A stretch of DNA of 64,000 bases from Salinilacihabitans rarus. GTDB lineage: Archaea > Halobacteriota > Halobacteria > Halobacteriales > Natrialbaceae. The translations under genes and the position numbers were made by a program. Below are positions 1 through 8,921 of the stretch, piece by piece; position 1 is the stretch's first letter, and each line of letters opens with the position of its first letter. The DNA is taken from assembly GCF_024296665.1 (NCBI RefSeq), contig NZ_CP100762.1, forward strand, positions 1,426,001-1,490,000. The letters are read 5' to 3'. The notes under the pieces are model-generated. The model was not told the origin of the DNA. It did not search any database and saw only the letters and a list, made by a program, of their open reading frames with translations.

Positions 1-818
1 ATCTTCGCCGCGGGGTTGGCGACGCCCTCGCCGGCGATGTCGGGTGCGGTGCCGTGGACGGGTTCGAACAGCGCGCGGTCGGGGCCGACGTTCGCGCTCG
101 GCAGGAGGCCGAGGCCGCCGACCAGCCCCGCCGCGAGGTCCGAGAGGACGTCGCCCGCGAGGTTCGGACAGACGACGACGTCGAACTGCCCGGGGTCGAG
201 ACAGACCTGCGTCGCGAAGGCGTCCATGAGCACCTCGTCGGTCTCGACGCCGCGTTCGTCTGCGACCTCCGTGACGGTGTCGCGGAACAGGCCGTCGGTC
301 TCGCGCATCACGTTCGCCTTGTGGACGACCGTGAAGCCGTCGTGGCCGTGCTCCGTGACGAACTCGCAGGCGTACTCGGCGAGGCGCCGCGAGGCGGACT
401 CCGTGACGACGCGGGTGAGCGTCGAGACGTCTTCCGTGAGACGGTCCTCGCGACCCGAGTAGACGCCCTCGGTGTTCTCCCGGAGGAAGACCAGATCCGT
501 CTCCGGACGGACCGCCTCGACGCCGGGGAAGGCCGTGGCGGGCCGGACGTTGACGAACGAGTCGACGGCCTCCCGCAGCGGGAGGATGACGTCCGCCGCC
601 GTCTCGCCGGCCGCGCCGAACAGCGTCGCGTCGGTCGAGGCGGCGAGGTCGTAGGTCTCCTGGGGCAGGGCCTCGCCGGTCTCCGCTTTCACGCGGTCGC
701 CGGCCTCGGCCTCGATGAACTCGAAGTCGACGTCGAGCGTTTCGAGGACCTCGATCGCCGCCGGAATGACTTCCTGTCCGATGCCGTCGCCGGGGACGAC
801 GGCGATCTCGTGAGTCAT
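1..818 (-). CDS. leuB: 3-isopropylmalate dehydrogenase, partial (C-terminus beyond window)
   Basis: Oxidative decarboxylation of 3-isopropylmalate in leucine synthesis, cytoplasmic. The translation begins [17 protein letters not shown], the classic nucleotide-binding start of the isocitrate/isopropylmalate dehydrogenase family. It contains [13 protein letters not shown] near residue 115 (substrate/NAD loop) and, near the edge, [20 protein letters not shown] and the start of the conserved APDIAG segment. About 272 residues of a roughly 325-residue enzyme are visible. The start at 818 lies about 25 nt from a TATA-like element (838-847), so it looks leaderless. It is separated from leuD by two opposite-strand genes, so it is probably transcribed alone rather than with leuCD. 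Isocitrate dehydrogenase is unlikely given the leucine-gene context. Confidence 0.93.
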   Translation of the reverse strand, partial: MTHEIAVVPGDGIGQEVIPAAIEVLETLDVDFEFIEAEAGDRVKAETGEALPQETYDLAASTDATLFGAAGETAADVILPLREAVDSFVNVRPATAFPGVEAVRPETDLVFLRENTEGVYSGREDRLTEDVSTLTRVVTESASRRLAEYACEFVTEHGHDGFTVVHKANVMRETDGLFRDTVTEVADERGVETDEVLMDAFATQVCLDPGQFDVVVCPNLAGDVLSDLAAGLVGGLGLLPSANVGPDRALFEPVHGTAPDIAGEGVANPAAK

Positions 819-837
819 ACGCTATCTCGACGCGGAC

Positions 838-848
838 CCGAAAAGAGC
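838..848 (-). promoter_or_regulatory. TATA-like promoter element of leuB
   Basis: Read on the minus strand the bases are CTCTTTTCGG, centred about 25 nt before the leuB ATG. This fits a leaderless haloarchaeal promoter and argues that leuB has its own transcript. The plus-strand CBS gene starts at 977, so the 158-bp gap is a divergent promoter region; I see no small gene in it. Confidence 0.45.
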
Positions 849-976
849 GTGTCGGTGTCGACAACCGGCCGGCGGCGCGAGGACGCGGGCGGGATCGGAG
901 GGCGTTCACCTCAGTACGACCGTCAGTCGCGCGGACGGTCCGTACCTCAATACGGCGGGCCCGCGTACGCTTCGCC

Positions 977-1357
977 ATGGACCCGAACGCCAGAGTCCGC
1001 GTCGACGAGGTGATGTCGACCCCGCTGGAGACGGTCTCGAAGCGAGCGACCGTCCGGGAGGCCGCCCGGAAGATGCGCGAGGCGGAGATCAGCGCGCTGG
1101 TCGTGACGACCGACCCGCCGTCGATCGTCACCAGCACCGACGTGCGCGACGTCGCCGCCGCGGGCCGCGCCCCCGGCGACGTCGCGGTCGCCGACGTGAT
1201 GACCGAGTCGGTCGAGACCGTCCCGCCGGACATCTACCTAGAGGAGGTCGCCGCGATGCTGACCAACTTCGGCATCAAACACCTGCCGGTCGTGAACACC
1301 GACGACGAGTACGTCGGCATGGTCTCCTCGACGGACGTGACGGCGCAACTGTCGTGA
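977..1357 (+). CDS. tandem CBS-domain protein
   Basis: A 126-residue protein made of two CBS domains (about residues 8-60 and 68-124). Such free-standing pairs bind adenine nucleotides or other small ligands and act as regulatory modules. Visible marks are the repeated DEVMSTPLETVS / ADVMTESVETV openings and the closings TSTDVRDV / SSTDVTAQ. It starts MDPNARVRVDEV, about 25 nt after an AT-rich element (CAATACGG near 952), suggesting a leaderless start. It lies between leuB and a lipoprotein gene, and nothing links it specifically to leucine synthesis. The partner protein cannot be told from sequence. Confidence 0.88.
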   Translation: MDPNARVRVDEVMSTPLETVSKRATVREAARKMREAEISALVVTTDPPSIVTSTDVRDVAAAGRAPGDVAVADVMTESVETVPPDIYLEEVAAMLTNFGIKHLPVVNTDDEYVGMVSSTDVTAQLS

Positions 1358-1417
1358 GGTCCCGGTACGTTCCGGAAAGCGTAACGCTCACGTATTCTCT
1401 CTCACACGTTCCGGTCG

Positions 1418-2587
1418 ATGCCCTCCCGCACGCGCCGTCGGCTACTCGCGCTCGTCGGTTCCGCCACGGGCTGTCTCGCGGGCTGTCTCTCCGGAGCCCC
1501 GCCCGCGGGCGACCTCGACGGCGTCGACGGGGAGTGGCCGACGAACGGCGGCGGCCCCGGGGGCGCTCGCGCCGTCGACGCGGGCCCCGCCGACCCGGAG
1601 CCGGTCTGGACGACGCGTCTCCCCGACGTCCGTGCGACCGGCGCGCCCTCGCTGGCCGACGGACGCCTGTACGTCCCGGTCGACGCGGTCTCCGAGCGGG
1701 CGCGTCACCGGTACCGGCTCCACGCGCTCGACGCCGCGACCGGCGACGAGCGCTGGCGGGTGCCCCTCCGCTCGGACCCGAACCCGTCCCCGGCCGTGAC
1801 CGCGGGTCGGATCGTCGTCAGCGCGCGCCGGGCGACCGAACGCGGCCGCGTCGTCGCCTTCGCAAAGCGGTACGGCGACGAGGAGTGGCTCTACGACGTC
1901 GACGCCCGGCTGACCGCGCCGCCGACCGCCGACGGACTCGCCGTCTACGTCCCGGACTGGCAGGGGCGCGTGCACGCGCTCTCGGCTCACGACGGCACCG
2001 TCCGCTGGGCCCGGCGGGTCGGCGCGGACGGGGACGACCGGGCGTTCGCGGACCCGGTCGCCGTCCGCGACGGCACCCTCTACCTCGGGTCGCGCTCGGG
2101 GGCGACCGGCGTACTCGCCGTGGACGCCGCGACCGGCGACGAGCGCTGGTCCCGGTCGACGGACGTGGTCACGGCGGGGCCGGTCGTCGACGACGATCTG
2201 GTCGTCGTCCGGACGCACGGGCTCGTCGCCGCGTTCGACCCCGACGACGGGACGCGACGCTGGACGGCCGGCGTTCCGGGGGACGACGGACGACCGTTCG
2301 CGCTGGGCGACCGGCACGTCTACGTCCCCGCCGACGGGACCCTCCACGCGATCGACCGGGACGGGGACGGGGTCTGGACGTACGACCTGTCCGGCGGGCG
2401 GGTCGGGACGCCGACGGTCGCCGGCGACGCCGTGATCGTGTGCGGCGACGGCGAACTCGTCGCGCTCTCGCGAACGGACGGGACCCGACGGTGGACGACC
2501 GGAGCGGACGGCTGCGGGGAGGTCCTCGCGACGCCGAACGCGCTCTTCACGACGGGACCCGGCGGGCGCGTGTACGCCCACGGGTGA
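1418..2587 (+). CDS. PQQ-like beta-propeller lipoprotein, Tat-exported
   Basis: A 389-residue secreted protein. The N-terminus has a twin-arginine-like RRRLLALVG stretch followed by a lipobox LAGC (Cys near residue 23), so export by Tat and lipid anchoring on the cell surface are likely. The rest is a repeated beta-propeller: blades end in motifs such as ATGDERWRV, ATGDERWSR, DDGTRRWTA and TDGTRRWTT, the tryptophan-docking pattern of PQQ-like/BamB-type repeats. No catalytic quinoprotein residues are obvious, so a binding or scaffold role is more likely than a dehydrogenase. It converges on leuD and sits between leuB and leuCD. The ligand is unknown. Confidence 0.85.
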   Translation: MPSRTRRRLLALVGSATGCLAGCLSGAPPAGDLDGVDGEWPTNGGGPGGARAVDAGPADPEPVWTTRLPDVRATGAPSLADGRLYVPVDAVSERARHRYRLHALDAATGDERWRVPLRSDPNPSPAVTAGRIVVSARRATERGRVVAFAKRYGDEEWLYDVDARLTAPPTADGLAVYVPDWQGRVHALSAHDGTVRWARRVGADGDDRAFADPVAVRDGTLYLGSRSGATGVLAVDAATGDERWSRSTDVVTAGPVVDDDLVVVRTHGLVAAFDPDDGTRRWTAGVPGDDGRPFALGDRHVYVPADGTLHAIDRDGDGVWTYDLSGGRVGTPTVAGDAVIVCGDGELVALSRTDGTRRWTTGADGCGEVLATPNALFTTGPGGRVYAHG

Positions 2588-2665
2588 TCCCGCACGGTCG
2601 TCGGCCCGTCGCGTCGCTCGCCGGGACGCGGTACCCGCCAAAACGGTCCGATCGAGCGGACGGCC

Positions 2666-3346
2666 TCACTCGGTCTCGGGGATCGACGACTCCTCGACGT
2701 ACGGCAACGCCGCGGCCGTCTTCCGGACCTCGCCCGCGTTGGCCTTCATCAGCGCCGTGGTGTCCCAGACGCCGTCGACGAGCGCCTTCCGCTGGGCGTC
2801 GTCGACGGCGACGTCGACCGTCTCCTCGCCGTAGCTGACGGTCTCGGCCTCGACGTCGACCTCGATCTCGCCGTCGGGGTTCGCTTCGACCCACTCCTGC
2901 AGGGCCTCGACCGTCTCGGCGTCGGCCTCGACGGTCGGGACGCCGAGCGCGAGGCAGTTGCCCGCGAAGATTTCGGCGAAACTCTCGCCGATCAGCGCGT
3001 CGATCCCCCAGCGCATGAGCGCCTGCGGGGCGTGCTCGCGCGAGGAGCCGCAGCCGAAGTTGGCGTTGACCACCATGATCGAGGCGTCCTTGTGTGCGGG
3101 CTCGTTCATCGGGTGCTCTTTGGGTTCGTCGGCGACGACGGCTTCGTCGTCTCCGTCCCGCGACTCCTCCGGAGTCGCGCTCTCGAACCGCTGGTCGAAG
3201 AACGCGAACTGTCCGAGGCCGTCGAAGGTGACGACCTTCATGAACCGGGCCGGGATGATCTGGTCGGTGTCGATATCGTTGCCGCGGATCGCGACGCCGG
3301 TCCCCGATACGTCCTCGACGCTCGGAATCTCGCCCTCGTCGCTCAT
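2666..3346 (-). CDS. leuD: 3-isopropylmalate dehydratase small subunit
   Basis: Small (swivel) subunit of isopropylmalate isomerase, which interconverts 2- and 3-isopropylmalate with LeuC. The 226-residue protein has the family signatures [16 protein letters not shown] (about residues 21-36) and [15 protein letters not shown] (about residues 96-110), which carries the substrate-binding loop. Its ATG overlaps the leuC stop by 4 nt (ATGA), indicating translational coupling. Compared with the usual roughly 165-200 residues it has an acidic insert around residues 55-80 ([19 protein letters not shown]), typical of halophilic expansion. It is the last gene of the ilvB-leuD operon; a short T4 run on the transcribed strand at 2643-2640 may contribute to termination. 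Confidence 0.95.
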   Translation of the reverse strand: MSDEGEIPSVEDVSGTGVAIRGNDIDTDQIIPARFMKVVTFDGLGQFAFFDQRFESATPEESRDGDDEAVVADEPKEHPMNEPAHKDASIMVVNANFGCGSSREHAPQALMRWGIDALIGESFAEIFAGNCLALGVPTVEADAETVEALQEWVEANPDGEIEVDVEAETVSYGEETVDVAVDDAQRKALVDGVWDTTALMKANAGEVRKTAAALPYVEESSIPETE

Positions 3347-4764
3347 TGCGGGCTCACCTCCTTGATCTCGCGCACGTCAGTTACCTCCCCTTCGATCGCC
3401 GCCGCCGCGACCATCCGCGGGTTCATCAGGACGGTGCGGCCGTCCTTCGAGCCCTGCCGGCCGACGAAGTTCCGGTTCGACGAGGAGGCACAGGCCTCGT
3501 CACCTTCGAGTTGGTCCTCGTTCATGCCGAGACACATCGAACAGCCGGCGTTGCGCCACTCGAAGCCGGCCTCCTCGAAGACCTCGCGCAGACCCTCCGC
3601 CTCGGCGGCCCGCTGGACGCGCTGGCTGCCGGGGACGACCATCGCGCGGACGTCGTCGTGGACCTCGCGGCCCGCGACGAGCCGCGCCGCCCGCCGGAGG
3701 TCCGGCAGGCGGGCGTTCGTACAGGAGCCGAGGAAGGCGACGTCGATGTCGTACCCTTCCATCGTCTCGCCCGGTTCGACGCGCATGTGCTCTTGGGCCC
3801 GTCTGGCCGTCTCCCGCTTGTCCTCGGGGAGGTCCGCGGGCGCCGGAATCGGCTCGGTGACGCCGACGCCCTGACCGGGCGTGGTGCCCCACGTGACCAC
3901 GGGTTCGAGTTCGTCGGCGTCGATCCGGACGACGTCGTCGTACTCGGCGTCCGCGTCCGATTTGATGGACTCCCAGTAGGGCTTCAACTCGTCGAACTGC
4001 TCGGGGTTCTCCCGGAAGTAGTCGGTCCCTTTCAGCCACTCGTAGGTGGTCTCGTCGGGGTTGACGTAGCCCGCGCGGGCGCCGCCCTCGATCGACATGT
4101 TACAGATCGACATCCGGCCCGCCATCCCCAGCGACTCGACGGCCTCGCCGGCGTACTCGTAGACGTAGCCGACGCCGCCCTCGGTGCCCAGCCGGCGGAT
4201 GATCTCGAGGACGACGTCCTTCGCTTCGACGCCCTCGCCGAGTTCGCCGTCGACCTGGATCTTTCGGACCTTCTGTTTCTCCATCGCGACGGTGCCGGTC
4301 GCGAGCACGTCCCGGATCTGGCTGGTGCCGATCCCGAACGCGAGCGCGCCGAAGGCGCCGTGGGTCGAGGTGTGGCTGTCGCCACAGACGATCGTCTTGC
4401 CGGGCTGTGTCAGGCCCTGCTCGGGGCCGACGACGTGGACGATGCCCTGATCGCCCGTGCCGGGGTGGGAGAACTCGATGCCCGCCTCGTGGACGTTCCG
4501 TTCGAGTTCGCTCATCATCTCCTCGGCGGCGTCGTCGCCGTAGGGGCGGGACTGGTCGGCCGTCGGGACGATGTGGTCGACCGTCGCGTGCGTCAGATCC
4601 GGGTAGGCGACCTCCAGGTCGCGCTCGCGGAGCATCCCGAACGCCTGCGGGCTCGTCACCTCGTGGACGAGGTGGAGGCCGACGAACAGCTGATCCTGCC
4701 CCGTCGGCAGCGTCGTGACCCTGTGGCGCTCCCAGACCTCGTCGTACAGCGTTCCCTCGCTCAT
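3343..4764 (-). CDS. leuC: 3-isopropylmalate dehydratase large subunit
   Basis: Aconitase-superfamily [4Fe-4S] subunit of isopropylmalate isomerase, 473 residues. Visible motifs include [41 protein letters not shown], and the cluster cysteines in [14 protein letters not shown] and [14 protein letters not shown]. The length is right for the long LeuC form. It begins inside the last codons of the preceding small gene (ATGA overlap) and overlaps leuD by 4 nt at its end, so the three are co-translated. LeuC rather than aconitase or homoaconitase is supported by the partner leuD and the surrounding ilv/leu genes. Confidence 0.96.
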   Translation of the reverse strand: MSEGTLYDEVWERHRVTTLPTGQDQLFVGLHLVHEVTSPQAFGMLRERDLEVAYPDLTHATVDHIVPTADQSRPYGDDAAEEMMSELERNVHEAGIEFSHPGTGDQGIVHVVGPEQGLTQPGKTIVCGDSHTSTHGAFGALAFGIGTSQIRDVLATGTVAMEKQKVRKIQVDGELGEGVEAKDVVLEIIRRLGTEGGVGYVYEYAGEAVESLGMAGRMSICNMSIEGGARAGYVNPDETTYEWLKGTDYFRENPEQFDELKPYWESIKSDADAEYDDVVRIDADELEPVVTWGTTPGQGVGVTEPIPAPADLPEDKRETARRAQEHMRVEPGETMEGYDIDVAFLGSCTNARLPDLRRAARLVAGREVHDDVRAMVVPGSQRVQRAAEAEGLREVFEEAGFEWRNAGCSMCLGMNEDQLEGDEACASSSNRNFVGRQGSKDGRTVLMNPRMVAAAAIEGEVTDVREIKEVSPQ

Positions 4765-5105
4765 TCCTCGTGGGCTACCTGCTCGCGGCCGCCTCGCGGG
4801 CGTTGCCCGCTCGGCCGTTCCGGGGCGCGTCGCGCCTCGCTCCCGCGCTCGAAGACGCGGTTGGCGTCCTCGGACGCGTTCGGCGGCGTGTGGCTCACGT
4901 CCTTCATCGTCTTCGCCTTCGGCTTCGCCGCTTCCTCGTCGTCGCCCTCCTCGGGCGCGACGGCCCCGCGTCGGCCGCCGTCGGCGGCCACGACCGGGCC
5001 GCGGCGGAACAGCTGGCCCGCCGTCTCGCCGGTGTAGGGGTTCGCGTGGCTGATCTCTTTCATCGTGCGTCGCGGTCGTCCGTCGTCGGTGTTCGGTGTC
5101 GTCAT
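4761..5105 (-). CDS. small acidic protein embedded in the ilv-leu operon, with internal duplication
   Basis: A 114-residue protein of unknown function between ilvC and leuC: 5 nt after the ilvC stop and with a 4-nt ATGA overlap into leuC, so surely co-expressed. The start at 5105 ([13 protein letters not shown]) is chosen because any longer reading would run into ilvC. The protein contains the same module twice: [20 protein letters not shown] near residues 14-33 and [20 protein letters not shown] near 66-85, each followed by RG or ERG. It has no transmembrane segment, is rich in Gly, Arg and Glu, and is probably largely disordered. I recall a small gene at this place in other haloarchaeal ilv-leu operons, but no assigned function. 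Confidence 0.8.
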   Translation of the reverse strand: MTTPNTDDGRPRRTMKEISHANPYTGETAGQLFRRGPVVAADGGRRGAVAPEEGDDEEAAKPKAKTMKDVSHTPPNASEDANRVFERGSEARRAPERPSGQRPRGGREQVAHEE

Positions 5106-5110
5106 CGGTG

Positions 5111-6146
<1,036 letters not shown>

Positions 6147-6154
<8 letters not shown>

Positions 6155-6797
6155 CGTCTGCGTGGGCTGGTTGCGGTGATTTCGTCGTCCGTTGTTCGGG
6201 TGCCGATTCCGTCGCCGTGTCGTCCGTGCCGCGCGCGAGCGCCGTCGTGCCGGTGCGAGCGATCTCGCGGATGCCGAACTGGCCGAACGCCTCGATCGCC
6301 GCGTCGACCTTCTGGCGGGCGCCGGTGACCTCGACGGTCGCCGTCTCGGGGCTCGCGTCGACGGTCTTGCCGCCGTACATGTCCGCGACGGCGGCGACCT
6401 GATCCGGCCGGGTGGCGTTGACCTTGATCAACGCGAGTTCCCGGCGCATCGCGTCCGGGTCGAGTTCGCGCACCGCGACGACCGGCACGAGCTTTCGTAG
6501 CTGCTTCTCGACCTGCTCGATGCCCGGGTCCGGTTCCTCGACGACGAGCGTGATCCGGGCGTGTTCCTCGTCCTCGGTCGGCCCGACGGTGAGGCTCTCG
6601 ATGTTGAACTGCCGGCGCGAGAACAGCCCCGAGACGTCCGAGAGGACGCCGGGTTCGTGTTTCACGAGCGTCGAGATGACCGTCCGGCGCGGCGGCCGCT
6701 CGGCCTCGACCTCGGGGTCGACCCGGATGCCCATCTCGTTGCGCTTGCCCTCGGGGCTCGGCCGCTCCTCCGGGACGGGGCCGTCGAGTCCGGTCAT
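6147..6797 (-). CDS. ilvN: acetolactate synthase regulatory (small) subunit
   Basis: ACT-domain regulatory subunit of acetohydroxyacid synthase, 216 residues. After a charged halophilic N-terminus the ACT domain begins at [20 protein letters not shown] and continues [18 protein letters not shown], the pattern that binds valine in feedback inhibition. A second half (about residues 120-190) has the [20 protein letters not shown] and [13 protein letters not shown] segments of the long IlvN form. The start at 6797 overlaps the ilvB stop by 4 nt. A much longer open frame continues upstream but lies antiframe within ilvB and is not coding. Confidence 0.94.
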
Positions 6798-8587
6798 AGC
6801 TGCCCCTCCGTCAGCGCGAACCGGCCGTTGTCGCCGCCGCTCGGGACCATCGGGTAGACGTTCGCTCCGGGGTCTATGTGCACGTCGATCACGGAGGGTC
6901 CGTCGTAGTCGAGGGCGGCCTCGACGGTGTCGGCGACCTCGTCGTAGCCGTCGATCCGGAACCCGCGTGCGCCGAACGCCTCCGCCAGTTTGTCGAACGA
7001 CGGACACCAGTCGTACTCCGAGGCCGCGTGGCGGCTCTCGTAGAAGGCGTCCTGCCACTGGCGGACCATCCCGATGTACTCGTTGTTGAGCACCGCGACG
7101 GTGACGTCCAGATTTTCGCGGACCGCGACGGACAGTTCCTGGATCGTCATCAGGAACGAGCCGTCGCCGTCGACGCAGACGACCTCCTGGTCGTCGTCGG
7201 CCGCGAGGCGCGCGCCGATCGCGGCCGGCAGCCCGTAGCCCATCGCGCCCAGGCCGTGGCTCGAAACCCACGTCCGTGGCTCGGTGAACGTCCAGTACTG
7301 GCAGGCCCACATCTGGTGTTGGCCGACGCCCGTGGTGACGATCGCGCGGTCGCTCGTGGCCTCGTCGAGCGCCTCGACGACGAACTGCGGCTGCAGCGGC
7401 CGGTCGTCGGGCGTCTCGTAGGCCATCGAGTAGTCGGACTTCCACTGCTGGCACTGCGCGCGCCACTTGGTCGCCCGCGGCGACTCCTCGACCTCCTCGG
7501 CCAGCTGGGTCACGACGGTCTCGGCGTCGCCGACCAGCGGGTACTCCGCGTGGATGTTCTTGCTGATCTCGGCGGGGTCGATGTCGACGTGGATGACCTC
7601 CGCGTCGGGCGCGAACGTCTCGATGCCGCCGGTGAGGCGGTCGTCGAAGCGCGTCCCGATCCCGATCAGCGTGTCGCAGTGGGTGATCGCCATGTTGGCG
7701 TAGCCGGTGCCGTGCATCCCGGCCATCTCCAGCGAGAGTTCGTGGTCCTCGGGGAACGCGCCGATGCCGGGCATCGTCGTCACGACCGGGATCTCGTGTT
7801 CGGCCGCGAACTCGCGACACGCCTCGGTCGCGTCGCCCTTGATCACGCCGCCGCCGAGCAGCATGACGGGTCGTTCGGACGCCTCGATCCGCCGGGCGGC
7901 CCCGCGGACCACCTCGGGGTCGGCCCGCTCCTGAACCTCGTAGCTGTCCGGGGTGTGTGGCTCCCGTGGCTCGCGGTCTGTCTCGCCCGTGGTGACGTCT
8001 TTCGGCAGGTCGACGACGGTCGGCCCCGGCCGGCCCTCGCCGGCGAGCGCGAACGCCTCGCCGACGTCGTCGCCGACGCGGTCGGCGTCCATCGAGAACG
8101 TGTTCGCCTTCGTGATCGGCGCCGTCACGCCCGTCGTGTCGGTCTCCTGGAAGGCGTCGTTGCCGACCATGTCGGTCGGCACCTGCCCCGTCAGGGCGAT
8201 CATCGGGTCCGAGTCCATGTCGGCGTCCGCGATGCCCGTGACGAGGTTGGTCGCGCCCGGCCCCGACGTGGCGAGGCAGACGCCCGGTTCGCCCGCGACG
8301 ATCCCGTACGCGTCCGCGGCGTGGGCCGCGCCCTGCTCGTGGGCCATCGTCACGTGGCGAACCTCGGAGTCGTACAGCGCGTCGTAGACGGGCATGATCG
8401 CCCCGCCCTGCACGCCGAAGGCGTACTCGACGCCCGCGGTCTCGAGCGCGCGGACGACCGCCTCGGCGCCCGTCGTTACGGGCGTCGCTCCGGGAGTCGT
8501 CTCGGCGCTCGACGTCGCGTCGGCGTCGTCCGTCGGTTCGCGATCCTGTTCCGCTCGTGGGCTGACCGATGTCGCGCGTTCGCTCAT
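6794..8587 (-). CDS. ilvB: acetolactate synthase large (catalytic) subunit
   Basis: Thiamine-diphosphate enzyme that condenses pyruvate with pyruvate or 2-oxobutyrate, the committed step for Val/Leu/Ile. The 597-residue protein has an approximately 35-residue acidic leader, then the N-terminal ThDP domain with the glutamate motif MAHEQGAAHAADAYG (about residue 84), the FAD/central domain, and the C-terminal ThDP motif VDGDGSFLMTIQEL...LNNEYIGMV. The start at 8587 is fixed by a strong GGAGG Shine-Dalgarno 6 nt upstream, unusual here because most genes look leaderless. That implies a long 5' leader (about 190 nt from the TATA element at 8805-8813), which contains a candidate leader peptide and hairpins. 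Confidence 0.96.
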   Translation of the reverse strand: MSERATSVSPRAEQDREPTDDADATSSAETTPGATPVTTGAEAVVRALETAGVEYAFGVQGGAIMPVYDALYDSEVRHVTMAHEQGAAHAADAYGIVAGEPGVCLATSGPGATNLVTGIADADMDSDPMIALTGQVPTDMVGNDAFQETDTTGVTAPITKANTFSMDADRVGDDVGEAFALAGEGRPGPTVVDLPKDVTTGETDREPREPHTPDSYEVQERADPEVVRGAARRIEASERPVMLLGGGVIKGDATEACREFAAEHEIPVVTTMPGIGAFPEDHELSLEMAGMHGTGYANMAITHCDTLIGIGTRFDDRLTGGIETFAPDAEVIHVDIDPAEISKNIHAEYPLVGDAETVVTQLAEEVEESPRATKWRAQCQQWKSDYSMAYETPDDRPLQPQFVVEALDEATSDRAIVTTGVGQHQMWACQYWTFTEPRTWVSSHGLGAMGYGLPAAIGARLAADDDQEVVCVDGDGSFLMTIQELSVAVRENLDVTVAVLNNEYIGMVRQWQDAFYESRHAASEYDWCPSFDKLAEAFGARGFRIDGYDEVADTVEAALDYDGPSVIDVHIDPGANVYPMVPSGGDNGRFALTEGQL

Positions 8588-8593
8588 CGATAT

Positions 8594-8616
8594 CCTCCGG
8601 CCGCCGGTCGGCGGCC
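8594..8616 (-). promoter_or_regulatory. ilvB Shine-Dalgarno abutting a perfect hairpin
   Basis: On the minus strand a 7-bp perfect stem, GGCCGCC-GACC-GGCGGCC (8616-8599), is followed without a gap by GGAGG (8598-8594), 6 nt before the ilvB ATG. The hairpin could limit ribosome access to the Shine-Dalgarno or be opened by an upstream translating ribosome. The arms are exact in the sequence; the regulatory role is inferred. Confidence 0.6.
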
Positions 8617-8695
8617 CGTGTGTGATCCTGTCATCTGTTGGCTTGCTGGTCGCTGGGAAAACGGTACGACGTCGGGTCGGAGGGGATGGGGTGTC

Positions 8696-8711
8696 GGGGC
8701 TAGGCTGCCCC
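8696..8711 (-). promoter_or_regulatory. hairpin spanning the stop codon of the ilvB leader ORF
   Basis: Minus-strand bases GGGGC (8711-8707) and GCCCC (8700-8696) form a 5-bp stem around a 6-nt loop that holds the leader ORF's last Ala codon and the start of its TAG. The same GGGG could instead pair with the CCCC runs just downstream, so alternative folds are possible. A ribosome stalled on the preceding Leu-Ile-Ile-Val codons would block this stem. This is a geometric observation only. Confidence 0.4.
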
Positions 8712-8780
8712 TACGATAATGAGCGGAGCGAACGCGCCGCTGTCGGCCGTGCGAGCCGAGGCGGGTGCGCGTCGCGTCAT
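8700..8780 (-). CDS. candidate ilvB leader peptide (26 codons, Leu-Ile-Ile-Val near its end)
   Basis: A short open frame, ATG at 8780-8778 and TAG at 8702-8700. It begins MTRRAPASARTA and ends APLIIVGAA. The ATG sits about 30 nt from the TATA element at 8805-8813, the spacing of leaderless haloarchaeal starts, so it would be translated from the very 5' end of the ilvB mRNA. The codons CTC ATT ATC GTA specify the three amino acids this operon makes, six codons before the stop and next to a hairpin. This resembles bacterial ilv/leu leader peptides used in attenuation. I do not know of a described archaeal example. It could be chance in a GC-rich leader; conservation would decide. Confidence 0.5.
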   Translation of the reverse strand: MTRRAPASARTADSGAFAPLIIVGAA

Positions 8781-8804
8781 TACTCGTGTCGTAGCGAGCC
8801 CCCC

Positions 8805-8814
8805 GAATATAATC
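8805..8814 (-). promoter_or_regulatory. ilvB operon TATA element
   Basis: Minus-strand reading GGATTATATTCGG places a good archaeal TATA box here. Transcription would begin near 8780, exactly at the leader ORF's ATG, leaving about 190 nt before ilvB. It lies just beyond the leuA stop (8922), so ilvB is not obliged to be read through from leuA. Confidence 0.6.
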
Positions 8815-8877
8815 CTTGTGCGTCTGGCAATGGTTGCGAACCGGATCGGCGCCTCGCGTCCGGGCCGCGGCCGGCGT

Positions 8878-8898
8878 ACCCGTCGGTCGGCGACGGGT
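8878..8898 (-). terminator. inverted repeat after leuA, possible transcript end
   Basis: A perfect 8-bp repeat ACCCGTCG-GTCGG-CGACGGGT starts about 24 nt beyond the leuA stop codon. There is no clear T tract, so it may stabilise the 3' end or terminate weakly rather than act as a canonical terminator. Confidence 0.35.
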
Positions 8899-8921
8899 GC
8901 GAACGAACGGGTCGGCCATGG

